Positions 36,198-44,832 of a stretch of DNA of 64,000 nt are shown piece by piece. The stretch spans positions 1 to 64,000 of the forward strand of contig NZ_JBNMNU010000001.1 in assembly GCF_051278035.1 (NCBI RefSeq), written 5' to 3'. The notes under the pieces were generated by a model, which saw nothing but the letters and a program-made list of their open reading frames with translations, was not told the origin of the DNA and did not search any database. Every line of letters begins with the position of its first letter. Position 1 is the stretch's first letter. The position numbers and the translations under genes were made by a program. The stretch is from Clostridium_AD sp051278035. GTDB taxonomy: Bacteria; Bacillota; Clostridia; Clostridiales; Clostridiaceae.

Positions 36198-39100
36198 TTA
36201 ATGCTGTGTGAAAAATATTGATATGTCATGTAAAATAAGCTTGTTACCTTCTGGGTTCTTAAATTCGAACTCAGCAAAGCCCCAGGCACTACGTACTCTA
36301 TCTCTAGAGTTTTTGTCTCTAGGAAAATTAATCTTCCAATTTCTAAACTTTTTGAATACATTGCTTCTGTCAACAAGGTCAACTATCCCTGAATCCTGAT
36401 AGTCATTATAAACTCTTACACCTGTAAGTCCTTTATTTAAAACTTCTAAACCGGTTAGATTGCTTGTTAACTCCATTTTGTAAGAAGCTGAATTTAAAAT
36501 TATTTCATTTCCAGGAGGCGCAATATGCAGTGTCATTGAACTAGCATGATGAACTCCGTAAAAATGATTAGGTGATCCTTTAAAGTGCTCCCATAATTGA
36601 GAATTATCAGGAGATGTTGTTATCATTACCTTACCTTTGTTTATGTACCAGCTTGGAACATAATCGTAGTAACTAATAAATTCTCCAATCTTTTCATTAA
36701 AACCTAAAGTAAAACTATCGCCTGGCTGGTGAAATGAAAAATAAATATCTGAATTAACAGAGTTATAACCTACTGATACACCTGTTCCGTTTAAAGGATT
36801 GTCTTTTCTTAACTCAGAAGTGTTTATTCTATTTAATAAATCATAGTGAAACCCTTTTAAATCAGACAATCTGGTAACTCCTTTTGAACCAAGAGACATT
36901 ATAGCGCTGTTATTAACATCTACATAATAGAATCCTTGTTCTGAAGCTATTACTCCCCATTTATTTAAACATCCTGAAGTTGTACTTTTGTAATTATAAT
37001 CATGTAGCACTCCTCCAGTTCCTAATTCTAGTGATATTCCATCATTAGCCTGTACTTGTGCTCTAGGATTAATAGCTATGTGAGCTACTCCAGTATCTTG
37101 AAGACAGTATATTTCATCTTTTATATTTACAACCGCATTAATAGGTCCATACTTTCCGTCTAGATCCATTTTTTCATTTTCTAAAAAATCTGTCCAACTG
37201 TCAATAAATTCTCCAGGTATTTTTTCTTTTGAAGACATTAACCTTCCGTCAAATTCTTGAATCTTTTTAATTTTTGAACCTAAATCTATAGACTTTGATA
37301 AAGTAGGCTGTTGAGAATATACATTATTGTAAGATTGATACTCATCATACTTTGGTTGTTTTGTGTTATCCCATTCATTTAAAGACAAGTCGTCTCTATT
37401 TTTTAAATCAACAGTAGTTTCTACCTTTATACTAACAATCTCTGATATTAAATTGTATTGTGTAGATTTAATTTCAGTATTATCTTTAACTAGTTTTGTA
37501 AATGTAAACGTATTGATAAAAGTATCTCCTGGAGACTCTATTATAACGTTGTTTGTATTTATATCGTTATAACTTCCTACATCTATGTAGCTAGAGTTTC
37601 TTTTAGACTCATAACCCATTCCTCCATACATACTTCCTACGTATAGTTCGTTAGAGTTTTTTACAAATTCAGCCATAAGAACTCCGTTTCCTACTGTAAT
37701 ACCTGTGTTTGAATGAATATCTTCAATAGTTTCTCTGTTTTCTACAGGAAAACTAGAACTATCAGGTCCTTCAGCAAAAGTTATACATTTAGCTCCAATA
37801 GTGTTTACACCTTGTATATGAACTTCTGCATCATTATGAACATCGTCATCTTTTCTCCAGTCATCCATAAGCATTGTCTTAAGGTTGTTTGAATACCTTA
37901 GTTTACCATCATTATTGTATGAAGTAAAATCTGCACCAGTATTAGTTATTTCAGGTGTTCCGTAAATATCATATTCACGTAAATGTGAAGCTGTGCTATA
38001 AGTTCCAAGAAACTCTCTAAAAACTTGATGTGTTGCATGACTATTGTCTCCATTTGTAGGTCCAAAAAATCCTATATCAGATAAATAACCAGGATTATTT
38101 CCAGTTATTTTTTTAGCATTTACTCCTGGTGTTTTGTTTGTTATTCCATCAAGAAACTTCATTGCATAGTCATCTACTCCTGTTATAGGGTTTGTCTCTG
38201 TAGACCAATTTGCAGAATAACTTTGTTCAACCAGTCCTAATACTCTTAATTTAAAACTAGAATCTATTTGATTATCTCTAAACAATACATCAGGACTAAA
38301 AAACTGCATAAGTCTACTATGTTGGAAATTTTGAGCTCTCCAATCTTCAGGGGGTGCAGATTTAAAACCTTCTATTGAATTACCATATGAATCAGTTGAA
38401 TCACTTTCACTCTTAGAAGCTAAATCATAATAGTCAATGCATTTAATAAAAGGAATGTTAGAGCTAAACATTCTAGTCATAGACGGTATAATATCTGAAG
38501 TTGTAGAATCTACAGCATCTTGTCTTTCTTGATATGTTGTCAATTTATTTGTTGAAACAAAATTAGCAACCATAGGATTAATAAATCCTTGAGCATATAT
38601 AGTTTGATCTGTTAAAGTTCTGTCAGCTCGAATTACTTTGTATCCAACGGGAATGTCATCTTCAGTTTTAAAGTTATTTGAATCAGACAACCAAGTATAA
38701 AAATTAGGAGTTAAAGTCATACGAAGTTGATTGTAAGATCCGGTTAAATTACCTTCTGGAGCTTTTAAATCCATAACCCATTTAGGTTCAGAAGTTTGTC
38801 CTAATCTATTGTAAAACTTTACACCAACTCTGTATATTTCCCTATCTTTTAAAAACTTCTTATCTTCGTAATTTGAAACTGGTGACTGAATAAGTTCAAT
38901 TTCTACAAATTTTCCTGAAGCTCCTTTTGTGCTTCCGTTTGATTTATATTTGTAAGTTTCGTAATCTGCATTAATTGCATCATTGTTTAAGGCTAGTGAA
39001 AATGTTGTTCCACTTACTATAGATTCAGATCCACTAATTTGACCATAAGAATTAACGTAAGCATTGTCAAGTACTTTACAAACCGATGAAGAGTTAAAAG

Positions 39101-40235
39101 AAAAAGCTCTACAGTCTAATTCTACATCAAAAGGTTGTTCTATAATATTTATTGGAAACAATCTATTGTCTTTAGTTGCAATGTGTCTAGGAACAATTGG
39201 GTTAGATCCTAAAAATATGTAAGACTCTATAGAAACAGAAGTACCTTTTAACCCGTCATCTGTAATTCTTAATGAGTTAAAGTTATCTATTTCTTTATCA
39301 GCAATAACTTTTATTTCAGGGTCCTGATTATAAGAAGTGTATTTTACTGAGTATATTTTTATGTGAGTAAACTTGTTATCAATAGTAGGAATATTTAATC
39401 TAACAGACCTTCCAAGAACTTCATTTACTTTTCCTCCTCCAAGCCCATCTCCTTTGTCTATGGAAATTAGTTCTGATAAAGGTGAAGGAGCTGTTTGAGA
39501 GCCGTTAAGTATGTAAAGTCCATAAGAATATTGAATCATACCAGAAGTGTGAGAACCTCCTCCAATAACGCCCTCAATTACAGGCTGAGATAAAGAGTAA
39601 GGACTTACAACATCGATAGCACTTGGATCTACATCAACCAGTTCGATAGAGTCACCGTTTGATTTTTTTTGTCTAATATTAAAATACCTGAGTTGATGTA
39701 TACCATCGACGAAATATATTTTTTGTATAATTGAATTTTCATAGTTATAAAGTATTTGTACTAAGTTCTCTTTTGATAAAGACAAGTCAGCAATGTAAAG
39801 TAATTCTAAATCAAAATTACTGTCGTTTAAATTAGTAAGTTCCCAAAAACAATCAAAGCCATTACCGTCTGTTGATATAATTAAGGCTGAGTCCCTAAGA
39901 TCTTTTGTTCCTATAATTTCTTGAGTACCTGATGTTTTTCCGTAATAAGATTTCTCTATAGGACATCTGGGAATTGTAGTTGAAGTAGTTTCGTACACAA
40001 GCGATTTAATAACACTTGAAACAGTATATTCTATACTTGTTGCTGATATGTTAATAGAAGGCGTAGGAATAGCAAAAACTAACTCATTTCCAACCTCATT
40101 AGTAACAGCGAATGTACTCTTTTGGTCGGTAGAAAGAATTCTTATGTTTTTTGCGTTAAAGTATTTTTTACCTTGCTTATCGCTAGACAAATCTTTTGAC
40201 ATTCCAGTCGGACTTGATACATGTTGTTTTATCAT
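36198..40235 (-). CDS. Tail muzzle (stabilisation) protein
   Basis: This 1345-residue protein begins MIKQHVSSPTGMSKDLSSDK, which resembles the conserved opening of the large tail proteins of crAss-like phages that form the muzzle at the end of the short tail in phiCrAss001. The body is rich in beta-type segments throughout (Ser/Thr/Asn/Tyr), typical of beta-propeller tail-needle-support proteins such as P22 gp10. It starts within the stop of the stem-protein gene (TAATG), so the two are co-translated and their products probably contact each other. No enzymatic motif is visible. The assignment is from remembered family resemblance, size and gene order. Confidence 0.72.
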   Translation of the reverse strand: MIKQHVSSPTGMSKDLSSDKQGKKYFNAKNIRILSTDQKSTFAVTNEVGNELVFAIPTPSINISATSIEYTVSSVIKSLVYETTSTTIPRCPIEKSYYGKTSGTQEIIGTKDLRDSALIISTDGNGFDCFWELTNLNDSNFDLELLYIADLSLSKENLVQILYNYENSIIQKIYFVDGIHQLRYFNIRQKKSNGDSIELVDVDPSAIDVVSPYSLSQPVIEGVIGGGSHTSGMIQYSYGLYILNGSQTAPSPLSELISIDKGDGLGGGKVNEVLGRSVRLNIPTIDNKFTHIKIYSVKYTSYNQDPEIKVIADKEIDNFNSLRITDDGLKGTSVSIESYIFLGSNPIVPRHIATKDNRLFPINIIEQPFDVELDCRAFSFNSSSVCKVLDNAYVNSYGQISGSESIVSGTTFSLALNNDAINADYETYKYKSNGSTKGASGKFVEIELIQSPVSNYEDKKFLKDREIYRVGVKFYNRLGQTSEPKWVMDLKAPEGNLTGSYNQLRMTLTPNFYTWLSDSNNFKTEDDIPVGYKVIRADRTLTDQTIYAQGFINPMVANFVSTNKLTTYQERQDAVDSTTSDIIPSMTRMFSSNIPFIKCIDYYDLASKSESDSTDSYGNSIEGFKSAPPEDWRAQNFQHSRLMQFFSPDVLFRDNQIDSSFKLRVLGLVEQSYSANWSTETNPITGVDDYAMKFLDGITNKTPGVNAKKITGNNPGYLSDIGFFGPTNGDNSHATHQVFREFLGTYSTASHLREYDIYGTPEITNTGADFTSYNNDGKLRYSNNLKTMLMDDWRKDDDVHNDAEVHIQGVNTIGAKCITFAEGPDSSSFPVENRETIEDIHSNTGITVGNGVLMAEFVKNSNELYVGSMYGGMGYESKRNSSYIDVGSYNDINTNNVIIESPGDTFINTFTFTKLVKDNTEIKSTQYNLISEIVSIKVETTVDLKNRDDLSLNEWDNTKQPKYDEYQSYNNVYSQQPTLSKSIDLGSKIKKIQEFDGRLMSSKEKIPGEFIDSWTDFLENEKMDLDGKYGPINAVVNIKDEIYCLQDTGVAHIAINPRAQVQANDGISLELGTGGVLHDYNYKSTTSGCLNKWGVIASEQGFYYVDVNNSAIMSLGSKGVTRLSDLKGFHYDLLNRINTSELRKDNPLNGTGVSVGYNSVNSDIYFSFHQPGDSFTLGFNEKIGEFISYYDYVPSWYINKGKVMITTSPDNSQLWEHFKGSPNHFYGVHHASSMTLHIAPPGNEIILNSASYKMELTSNLTGLEVLNKGLTGVRVYNDYQDSGIVDLVDRSNVFKKFRNWKINFPRDKNSRDRVRSAWGFAEFEFKNPEGNKLILHDISIFFTQH

Positions 40236-40945
40236 TAGTGTATTTTTAAGTGTTCCTGGTTACCTAAGAATTCAAATCTTTTTGAAAATTCAGTTGCACT
40301 TGGTATTAATTGAACAATTGTGTTTGTCAAAGTTTCCATTTCATCTAAACTAGGAAGCTTTATATTTGCATCTGCTTGAGCAACGTTAAAACAGTAATCT
40401 GTTTCAGCTTTATCTAATTTCCTGTCAGATACAAGCTCCATGTCGTTCAATATGTCAAACCACTTCCATTTTATATAGCTTTCGACACATCTAAGCAATG
40501 TTTCGTTGTCTAATATTAAAGGATAGCACTCCTCGTCTACTGCAATAGCTTTGTAGATTAATTCAATCGTACCTTTTTCAAAGTTTAAACTAACATACTT
40601 GCTATTTAAAGAATAAGTGTTATCACTTCTAGATGGAGCGCTTGATCCGGATCCAAAAAATTCTTGAGAAATATCTTCACTTGTCTGTAAAGGAACTGGC
40701 CCTCTACCTCCGTCGGTTCTAGCTATTCCTTCAACCTTTATAATATCTATTGGTTTTAACGCTCTGTAATTTGATACATTTAAAACTTCTCTACGATTTA
40801 CATACAAAGACGGAGCGTCAAGTATTCTTAAAACTTGAATAGCATTGTCTACAATAAATTCGTAATTAAGATCCTTCATTAAAGGGTTTCTTAAAAGCCT
40901 GTCAGCTATCATTTTAATACTTACTAAATTTCCTGTGCTTGCCAT
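40235..40945 (-). CDS. Tail stem/ring protein
   Basis: In this 236-residue protein, the pattern ADRLLRNPLMKDLNYEFIVD...VLRILDAPSLYVNR, then YRALKPIDIIKVEGI, is that of a conserved crAss-like structural protein found next to the muzzle gene and assigned to a stem ring. The central part (about 80-120) is Gly/Ser-rich and probably flexible, and the C-terminal part is helical. It shares a TAATG junction with the muzzle gene. Confidence comes from order and resemblance, not from a catalytic motif. Confidence 0.65.
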   Translation of the reverse strand: MASTGNLVSIKMIADRLLRNPLMKDLNYEFIVDNAIQVLRILDAPSLYVNRREVLNVSNYRALKPIDIIKVEGIARTDGGRGPVPLQTSEDISQEFFGSGSSAPSRSDNTYSLNSKYVSLNFEKGTIELIYKAIAVDEECYPLILDNETLLRCVESYIKWKWFDILNDMELVSDRKLDKAETDYCFNVAQADANIKLPSLDEMETLTNTIVQLIPSATEFSKRFEFLGNQEHLKIH

Positions 40946-40947
40946 AA

Positions 40948-41199
40948 TTATATTTTTTGATAAGTTTCTTTAAATACTTCTGGTTTACAAGGGTAGCAGC
41001 TTCTTTCTTTATCAAATGGTTCTTTAATTATAAAGTCATTTACACTTACTTTCATTGTCCCTTCGCTTGTTATTATGTTAGGATATTTTAGTTTATTGTC
41101 AATATTTTTTTTACCAATAAATGCTTCACATTCTTTGTAATTATCTCCATCAAACTGTATAGCTTCTACTTCTATTGGTCTTTTTCTAAATCTTGCCAT
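40948..41199 (-). CDS. Small conserved phage protein (FRKRPIEVEA type)
   Basis: This 83-residue protein starts MARFRKRPIEVEAIQFDGDN and continues with ECEAFIG, TSEGTMKVSVNDFIIKEPF and YPCKPEVFKETYQ. This matches a widespread small phage protein of unknown function whose members begin with a similar R-K-P-x-x-x-E-A segment and end in C-K-P-D-x-F. The frame could start earlier at 41247, but the family pattern begins at this Met and the longer start overlaps a structured element. Its place inside the tail operon suggests it was acquired separately from its neighbours. Confidence 0.72.
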   Translation of the reverse strand: MARFRKRPIEVEAIQFDGDNYKECEAFIGKKNIDNKLKYPNIITSEGTMKVSVNDFIIKEPFDKERSCYPCKPEVFKETYQKI

Positions 41200-41220
41200 T
41201 TTGTTTTTATTTGTTTTTAA

Positions 41221-41335
41221 AATAGTCTTGTGGTTATGCTTCCACATGAATATACTTTTTTAAAGGGTTTCTCTTGTTACCAAGCTGCAGCATGCATATT
41301 TCCCTAAGCCGAAGCATTTTTTTTACTAGACTATT
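41221..41335 (-). other. Nested inverted repeats in an intergenic region
   Basis: Two nested pairs close this region: AATAGTCT (41221-41228) with AGACTATT (41328-41335), and ATGCTTC (41236-41242) with GAAGCAT (41311-41317). Inside are AGGG/CCCT (41264-41267 and 41302-41305), CTTG/CAAG (41273-41276 and 41281-41284), and the palindromes CTGCAG and GCATGC. The outer arm touches the stop codon of the gene at 41334. It could fold as a multi-stem RNA in the operon transcript. It is not a canonical tRNA. Confidence 0.6.
41234..41317 (-). CDS. Possible 27-residue peptide inside the inverted repeat
   Basis: An ATG at 41317 opens 27 codons (MLRLREICMLQLGNKRNPLK...) and ends at TAA 41236-41234, 16 bases after the preceding gene's stop. 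Start and stop fall exactly at the arms of the 7-bp inverted repeat. It could be a real small gene or a by-product of the structure. Confidence 0.25.
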   Translation of the reverse strand: MLRLREICMLQLGNKRNPLKKYIHVEA

Positions 41336-41840
41336 ATTTTATAAATGCGTCTATACGTCCTGCAAAAATAGATTTAGAAAGATCCCTCTTAAGTGTTCTA
41401 TTAAATTTCATTTTGTATATACTCTTGTTTTTAAAATTAGCTTTAGATGTTCTGTAAAATATTCTAAAAGTATGACCATCGGTGTGCTCGTTAGTATATC
41501 TTATTTTAGTTTTCTTTTCCTTTGCAAAATCACTTTCAGCCCAAAGCTCTCTTGTTGCTTTCCAGTTTACAGGCAGATTATTTATCACCTTTCCTTCCTC
41601 ATCTAGTTTAACTTCAGTTTTAATTTTTCTTAATTCAATTTTACCAGTTCTTAAAGGCATAAAGTATTCAGCTCCTTTTGTAGATATTCTTTCTCTTACA
41701 TGGTTGTTAAATTCTCTTAATACAACTCCGTATTTAGCTCTAGAAATATGAGTGCAATCAGTTTCTTTTATAAAATGTTTATAATAGTCTGAGTTACCAA
41801 AGTCTGCTTTTATTCTATGTATTCTTTTATCTTCTGTCAT
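41334..41840 (-). CDS. Conserved crAss-like phage protein of unknown function
   Basis: This 168-residue, strongly basic protein has the pattern DYYKHF, REFNNHVRERISTKGAEYF, MPLRTGKIELRK, VNWKATRELW, YTNEHTDGHTFRIFY and LKRDLSKSI. I recall this arrangement, including the Asn-Glu-His segment, as one of the conserved unknown genes of crAss-like phages near the tail genes. The charge and the Lys/Arg clusters suggest nucleic-acid contact or packing inside the particle, but no function is established. It overlaps the upstream stem-protein gene by 14 bases. Confidence 0.62.
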   Translation of the reverse strand: MTEDKRIHRIKADFGNSDYYKHFIKETDCTHISRAKYGVVLREFNNHVRERISTKGAEYFMPLRTGKIELRKIKTEVKLDEEGKVINNLPVNWKATRELWAESDFAKEKKTKIRYTNEHTDGHTFRIFYRTSKANFKNKSIYKMKFNRTLKRDLSKSIFAGRIDAFIK

Positions 41841-42495
41841 CTGTTGAATCGTTTTTATCGTCTACAGGAATATTTAAAGTTCTGGTTAGCTCTCTAACAA
41901 TTAGATCTACAATAGTATCTGTCATTGCTGATTCACAAGGATATTCAACATCCCACTCATCAATTGAGCTATCATATCCACATTTATATGGTAATGCTTT
42001 TCCTGGATTTTCAAATACATCTACTATTCTAATTTTTTTTAAGAACTTATGCTCATCGTTGTTAGAAATTATAATTAATTTTCCTTCAGAATCTACTGCG
42101 CAATAAGTTATGTTTTTTAAATATTTATTTTCAAATAAGTAAGGAATTCTTTCAATTGCAACTACACTTAAAGATATTGCACTTCCATCTTCTTTTCTAA
42201 CAAGTAAAGGTCCTTCTTTTCCTTTAACTTTAATTGATGATGGAATTGAAACTGTTGAAAGAATTTTTCCAGCACAAGAATAACCACTCACTTTGTCAAC
42301 TAAAGAGAGTGTTAGACATAATTCTTGTTTACTGCTTGCTGGTATTTTCCAAGCACTTTTAGAGTACTGTTGCTTAAACAGCATACTTCTTTTTGTATCT
42401 ATAAAAGAACTAAGTAATTCTTCGTTAATTCGTGAATCATCACTTTGTATGTTTAGCTTCTCTAAAGCTTGATATATAATTTCTCTTTTAGTCAT
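41827..42495 (-). CDS. Tail stem/ring protein (tail tubular type)
   Basis: This 222-residue protein begins MTKREIIYQALEKLNIQSDDS, with helical arms followed by a beta section (KILSTVSIPSSIKV, GPLLVRKEDG). It resembles the crAss-like stem ring proteins, which are related in fold to podovirus head-tail adaptor proteins such as P22 gp4/T7 gp11. The C-terminal tail is acidic and disordered. It follows the metallophosphoesterase gene by 2 bases and overlaps the next gene, so it belongs to the same operon as the muzzle and second ring protein. Confidence 0.6.
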   Translation of the reverse strand: MTKREIIYQALEKLNIQSDDSRINEELLSSFIDTKRSMLFKQQYSKSAWKIPASSKQELCLTLSLVDKVSGYSCAGKILSTVSIPSSIKVKGKEGPLLVRKEDGSAISLSVVAIERIPYLFENKYLKNITYCAVDSEGKLIIISNNDEHKFLKKIRIVDVFENPGKALPYKCGYDSSIDEWDVEYPCESAMTDTIVDLIVRELTRTLNIPVDDKNDSTDDRR

Positions 42496-42497
42496 GA

Positions 42498-43604
42498 TTA
42501 ATATTTTTTACCTCCAAAAAAGAAGTGTCCATCAGGAGTTACGCTTATTTGAGTTATGTTTGACCTACCTAATTCGTCGATCATGTTTATTGCAAAACCA
42601 TTAGCCCATTGTTGTTTCATTGGTCTAGAAGCATAGTTAAATGCTTTAGTAGTAAAATCAGCACATGCACCAATGTTAAACGCTGCCATCTCTCCTTCTC
42701 TGTAGTTCTGTATTCTATGTGTATGAACATATGCACAGCTTCTTCTTAATTTATCTAAGTGAGCTTTTGCGTTATGAATACTAAAGTAAACACCGTGAAA
42801 AATATCAAAGTCATTACCAAGTGTGATAAAATCTCTGTTCCAATTAGTCTTTACATTGTATCCTCTTTGCCATAGTTTTAATCCGTCTTCCGGAGATACT
42901 AGAGGTGTTTTTGCGTTATCCATTACTGACATCCACCTGTTATGTCTGTCTTCATGGTTTCCGTACAGATATGTTTTCCAAACATCTGCAGGTAATGCTT
43001 TATCAAACTCAAGAAGTAATTTATTTCCAATCCGGTACTCATCATTTAGTGTTAACCCTGGAATTGCAGTAAATCTACCCTTGTCGTGGCTTGATAATGG
43101 GTTTAAATCTATAAAATCACCCATAAGGTGAAATCCTTTAATCTTTTTATTGTGATCTTTAATAAGGTTTAAGATACCCTTATGTAGTTGCTTGTTGTGA
43201 AAAGGAACATGGTTGCATCCTAATAATAGATGCATTCCAGCTTGATCCTTTATTGATGGAGTTTTAAATGTTTTTAAAGCTTCCTTTCTTTTTAGAGTAG
43301 GCTCAGAAGATTTTTTAATTTCTTTGATCGCCTTTATTGGCTGTACTCCTAGTTGTTCTGCAAGTTTATTAAATTTTTCTATAAACTCTGGAGACACTTT
43401 CATGTCTTTTTTTATTTCTACCTCTCCTTGTATTGATGTTGATAATTCTTCTCTTAATTGTTTTCTCGCCTCTGTAATTATTTTAAAACTAATTTGACGC
43501 CCGTTGTGTTTTCTTGATAAAAACATTTGAATTTTTGGGTTACCTTCATTCAAATAACTTTTTTTATTTCTAAGAAAATCTTTTACTAATTCTAAATCTC
43601 TCAT
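42498..43604 (-). CDS. Metallophosphoesterase with altered first motif
   Basis: This 368-residue protein has an N-terminal helical domain (1-110) of DNA-binding appearance followed by a calcineurin-like phosphoesterase. Motifs in order are LLGCNHVPF (Cys130, His132), GDFIDLN, GNHEDRH, FHG and VHTHR. The first metal ligand, normally Asp in Asp-x-His, is Cys here, while the other motifs are intact. These enzymes cleave phosphodiesters in nucleic acids or nucleotides. Its position among tail genes is unusual for a cytoplasmic enzyme, so it may be virion-associated. A longer frame starts at TTG 43667, but a promoter lies at 43637-43668, which makes the ATG at 43604 the start. Confidence 0.75.
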   Translation of the reverse strand: MRDLELVKDFLRNKKSYLNEGNPKIQMFLSRKHNGRQISFKIITEARKQLREELSTSIQGEVEIKKDMKVSPEFIEKFNKLAEQLGVQPIKAIKEIKKSSEPTLKRKEALKTFKTPSIKDQAGMHLLLGCNHVPFHNKQLHKGILNLIKDHNKKIKGFHLMGDFIDLNPLSSHDKGRFTAIPGLTLNDEYRIGNKLLLEFDKALPADVWKTYLYGNHEDRHNRWMSVMDNAKTPLVSPEDGLKLWQRGYNVKTNWNRDFITLGNDFDIFHGVYFSIHNAKAHLDKLRRSCAYVHTHRIQNYREGEMAAFNIGACADFTTKAFNYASRPMKQQWANGFAINMIDELGRSNITQISVTPDGHFFFGGKKY

Positions 43605-43636
43605 GTAAAACTGTTTAATTAATATAGACTCGTTGG

Positions 43637-43668
43637 CAAATATATAAAATAAATAACGATAAGTCAAA
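43637..43668 (-). promoter_or_regulatory. Host-type (Bacteroidota) promoter
   Basis: On the minus strand: TTTG (43668-43665), exactly 20 bases, then TATATTTG (43644-43637). This is a textbook Bacteroidota promoter, 32 bases upstream of the ATG at 43604. It would drive the phosphoesterase and the stem and muzzle genes. Confidence 0.8.
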
Positions 43669-43694
43669 TTTTAGCATCATATACTATTGAAACA

Positions 43695-44072
43695 TTAACA
43701 ATAATTGCTTGAGCATCTCCTGTTAAAAGACTTACTATGTATTAAATTACCAAAATTATCATGAATAAAGAAAGTTACAGTACGGTCATTATTGTTTTGA
43801 TAATCGTTATAAGATCTGTACCCGTCTATACTTAAGTTATATTCAGTTAATTCATCTATTGTTTCTCCATTACTTACGCTATCTCCACCTGATCCTTCAA
43901 CAACAAATAAAGCTAATTCACCAAACCAAGTAACAACAACAGACGAAGTAGTCTTTACTCCAACCGTAAATGTACTTTGGCAATTTGTATTAGTAAGCCT
44001 CATTCCTCCAATTTTTCCTGTTACAGTAGGTTGAGATAATTCTTCTTCGACGTGTATTGACATTGTTCCCAT
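43695..44072 (-). CDS. Small structural protein, tail-associated
   Basis: This 125-residue, beta-rich protein (Ser/Thr/Val) has a Cys-rich C-terminus (CSSNYC). It begins in the stop of the cadherin-like gene upstream (TAATG), so both are co-translated. The segment VVTWFGELALFVVEGSGG and the VTFFIHDNFGN strand look like an immunoglobulin-like beta sandwich. It probably caps or extends the neighbouring repeat protein on the virion surface. No family is recognised. Confidence 0.5.
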   Translation of the reverse strand: MGTMSIHVEEELSQPTVTGKIGGMRLTNTNCQSTFTVGVKTTSSVVVTWFGELALFVVEGSGGDSVSNGETIDELTEYNLSIDGYRSYNDYQNNNDRTVTFFIHDNFGNLIHSKSFNRRCSSNYC

Positions 44073-44815
44073 TATTGTACGAATATTCCTGACCCAGCAT
44101 CAGCTATAGAAAAATCAAAGCTAAGTGACTGGATAGTTGTTATTGTTGAATCTGGAACATAAGAAAAATAACCTGCATCTATTTCATCAAAAGATATAAT
44201 TTGATTTGTAACTACGTTAGAGCCGTTAAATATTAATGTTCCTTCTGCTGGTAGTGTTAATATCTTTAATTTATCTGCGGCATCTCCTTCTGGGTCCGCA
44301 TATTGAGGGCTTGTTCCTGTTGTAAAATCAACACTAAGAAAAGTTCTTGTTGTTGCATACTCAGTTAATACGGCTCCATCACCAACTTGAGAAGGAGCTT
44401 CATTAGCTTTCTCTAAAACACTTAATCTCATTTGACCTGTATTTAATCCACTTAATGAATTTGAACCTGTATCAGCAACGTCAAAAGAAAAAACATCTAC
44501 ATAAGAGGTTTCTACAATGCTTTCAGATAAATAAATTAAATTACCTGAAGAAATCTCTCCTGAGAAAATTATTTGACCAAGAGTTACTTCTGTGTTATTT
44601 AGTTTTAAAGTTCCATTTCCCACTAAAATAGATGTTGCTTTTATGTATTTTAAAGGATCATCTTCAGGGTCCGAATAAGCAGGACTAGTTCCAGTAGTAA
44701 AATCAGCTAAAGTAAATACATGATTACCAGAATAAGCTATGTTACTTATTTCATTTGAACCTGTAGAGGTAGGCCTTCCGTTAGGAAGACCCTTGTTTGT
44801 TATAGTTATAAACAT
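44072..44815 (-). CDS. Cadherin/CSPG-like repeat protein
   Basis: This 247-residue protein has two tandem repeats of about 115 residues. Each has a strand 'HVFTLADFTTGTSPAYSDPE' or 'FLSVDFTTGTSPQYADPEGD', then a Leu-Pro-x-x-Gly-x-Leu step and a final tyrosine strand ending in SFDFSIADAGS. The Asp-Pro-Glu-Gly-Asp turn is a calcium-site-type motif of cadherin-like and CSPG repeats, which serve as surface spacers or adhesins. A close paralogue lies at 60599 at the other side of the fibre genes, and related repeats are found in the next upstream gene. Probably a virion surface or fibre-attached protein. Confidence 0.65.
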   Translation of the reverse strand: MFITITNKGLPNGRPTSTGSNEISNIAYSGNHVFTLADFTTGTSPAYSDPEDDPLKYIKATSILVGNGTLKLNNTEVTLGQIIFSGEISSGNLIYLSESIVETSYVDVFSFDVADTGSNSLSGLNTGQMRLSVLEKANEAPSQVGDGAVLTEYATTRTFLSVDFTTGTSPQYADPEGDAADKLKILTLPAEGTLIFNGSNVVTNQIISFDEIDAGYFSYVPDSTITTIQSLSFDFSIADAGSGIFVQ

Positions 44816-44832
44816 TTTTTTTTATTTTTAAA

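Noticed and set aside
41234..41317. tRNA gene on the minus strand
   Set aside because: A 7-bp closing stem with 82-base length looked like an acceptor stem, but there is no T-arm with a TTC loop, no anticodon arm, and CCA is not at the right place.
43605..43667. Longer N-terminus of the metallophosphoesterase from TTG 43667
   Set aside because: The extension overlaps a complete promoter, and a good ATG lies 32 bases after the -7 box.
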